Source: Rubritepida sp.
Lineage (GTDB): Bacteria > Pseudomonadota > Alphaproteobacteria > Acetobacterales > Acetobacteraceae
Direction: 5' to 3'
Assembly (NCBI GenBank): GCA_007129145.1
Contig: SKWC01000258.1
Location: 1 to 5,347, forward strand
DNA length: 5,347 bases
Both the position numbers and the translations under genes were made by a program. Under the pieces are notes generated by a model. It was not told the origin of the DNA. It searched no databases and saw nothing but the letters and a program-made list of their open reading frames with translations. Below, piece after piece: positions 4,797-5,347 of this stretch. Within the stretch, counting starts at the first letter, position 1; every line of letters begins with the position of its first letter.

Positions 4797-5347
4797 TCAG
4801 TATTCCAGTTCCCAGGTCAGGCCGAGCCGGTCGCCCGCCGGGCCGGTCTGGGTCTCGGCCTCCAGCCTGAGGCGCGGCGTCAGCTCCACCTGCACCCCCA
4901 CGCCGGGCGGCCCGCCGCCGGTGCCCTGGCGCACGCCCAGATAGACACCCGGCGCGACATAGCGCCCGGCCTCCAGCGTCGCGCCGCCGCCCTCCTCGGC
5001 CATTCCGGCCGAGAGGCGATCCAGCCCCAGCGCCTCGCGCAGCCGCCCCGTCACCCCGCCGCCCGAGGGCATGATGCCGGCCAGCTGCCCCACCGCCTGG
5101 GTCAGCGACAGCAATTCCAGCGGCGAAAGCCGCGAGGCCTCGCGCTGGAACAGCAGCCGCGCCAGCGCCTCGTCCTGCGGCAGGTCGGGCTCGGCGCCCA
5201 CCGCCAGCTGCGGCGAATCGGCCGGCCCGGTGATGGTCAGGCGGATCAGGTGGGTGGGCGTGCGCGAGGTGGCCAGGAAGTCGAGGCTCGGCACCAGCGT
5301 CCCGGTGTCGAACAGCGAACTGACCGAGGTGCCGTTCCAGGTGTTCA
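4797..5347 (-). CDS. tamB: Translocation and assembly module protein TamB, C-terminal part (5' partial)
   Basis: The frame is open from the right edge and ends in TGA at 4797-4799, giving 182 visible residues of what is normally a protein of well over 1000. The segment matches the C-terminal TamB (DUF490) domain: LDFLATSRTPTHLIRLTITG (residues 21-40), PDLPQDEALARLLF (53-66), LSPLELLSL (73-81), LGLDRLS (106-112), RYVAPGVYLGVRQG (128-141) and beta-strands ending in LTWELEY. TamB is anchored in the inner membrane and spans the periplasm. It works with the outer-membrane protein TamA in protein insertion and lipid transport to the outer membrane, and this C-terminal domain is the part that contacts TamA. 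The aromatic last residue fits that role. It lies tail to tail with the SirB1 gene, 12 bases apart. The partner tamA would be expected beyond the window edge. Confidence 0.9.
   Translation of the reverse strand, partial: NTWNGTSVSSLFDTGTLVPSLDFLATSRTPTHLIRLTITGPADSPQLAVGAEPDLPQDEALARLLFQREASRLSPLELLSLTQAVGQLAGIMPSGGGVTGRLREALGLDRLSAGMAEEGGGATLEAGRYVAPGVYLGVRQGTGGGPPGVGVQVELTPRLRLEAETQTGPAGDRLGLTWELEY

Overview
The window is a dense, very GC-rich stretch of a proteobacterial chromosome. Its strong G/C preference at third codon positions, the gene order and the protein signatures suggest an alphaproteobacterium, most likely from the Rhodospirillales/Acetobacteraceae side (Roseomonas-like). That placement is an inference from style and gene order, not a database result.

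Bases 1-2080 hold a tightly coupled run on the + strand: the tail of an unidentified gene, hisH (glutaminase subunit of imidazole-glycerol-phosphate synthase), a GNAT-type N-acetyltransferase, and hisA (ProFAR isomerase). All three junctions are ATGA overlaps, where the stop of one gene and the start of the next share bases. A 75-base gap (2081-2155) is the only real intergenic space in the biosynthetic block. After it come hisF (cyclase subunit), hisE (phosphoribosyl-ATP pyrophosphatase, overlapping hisF by one base and carrying an unusual Lys/Ala-rich N-terminal extension), a HIT-family nucleotide hydrolase, and a SirB1-type transglutaminase-like/TPR protein. From 4797 to the window end, convergent on the - strand, lies the C-terminal part of tamB, an outer-membrane assembly factor.

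Functionally, HisE performs step 2 of histidine synthesis, HisA step 4, and HisH plus HisF together step 5, releasing imidazole-glycerol phosphate and AICAR. HisH supplies ammonia to HisF, although here their genes are separated by the acetyltransferase gene and hisA. The HIT and SirB1 genes follow closely and probably share the transcript. Their link to histidine synthesis is positional only.

Most of the window is ordinary housekeeping sequence. The points worth a second look are the basic tail on HisE, the acetyltransferase embedded in the his run, the hisA-hisF gap as a possible internal control point, and a 12-base repeat expansion inside the SirB1 core. I see no tRNA, rRNA, CRISPR array, insertion sequence or phage feature, and no convincing undescribed system.
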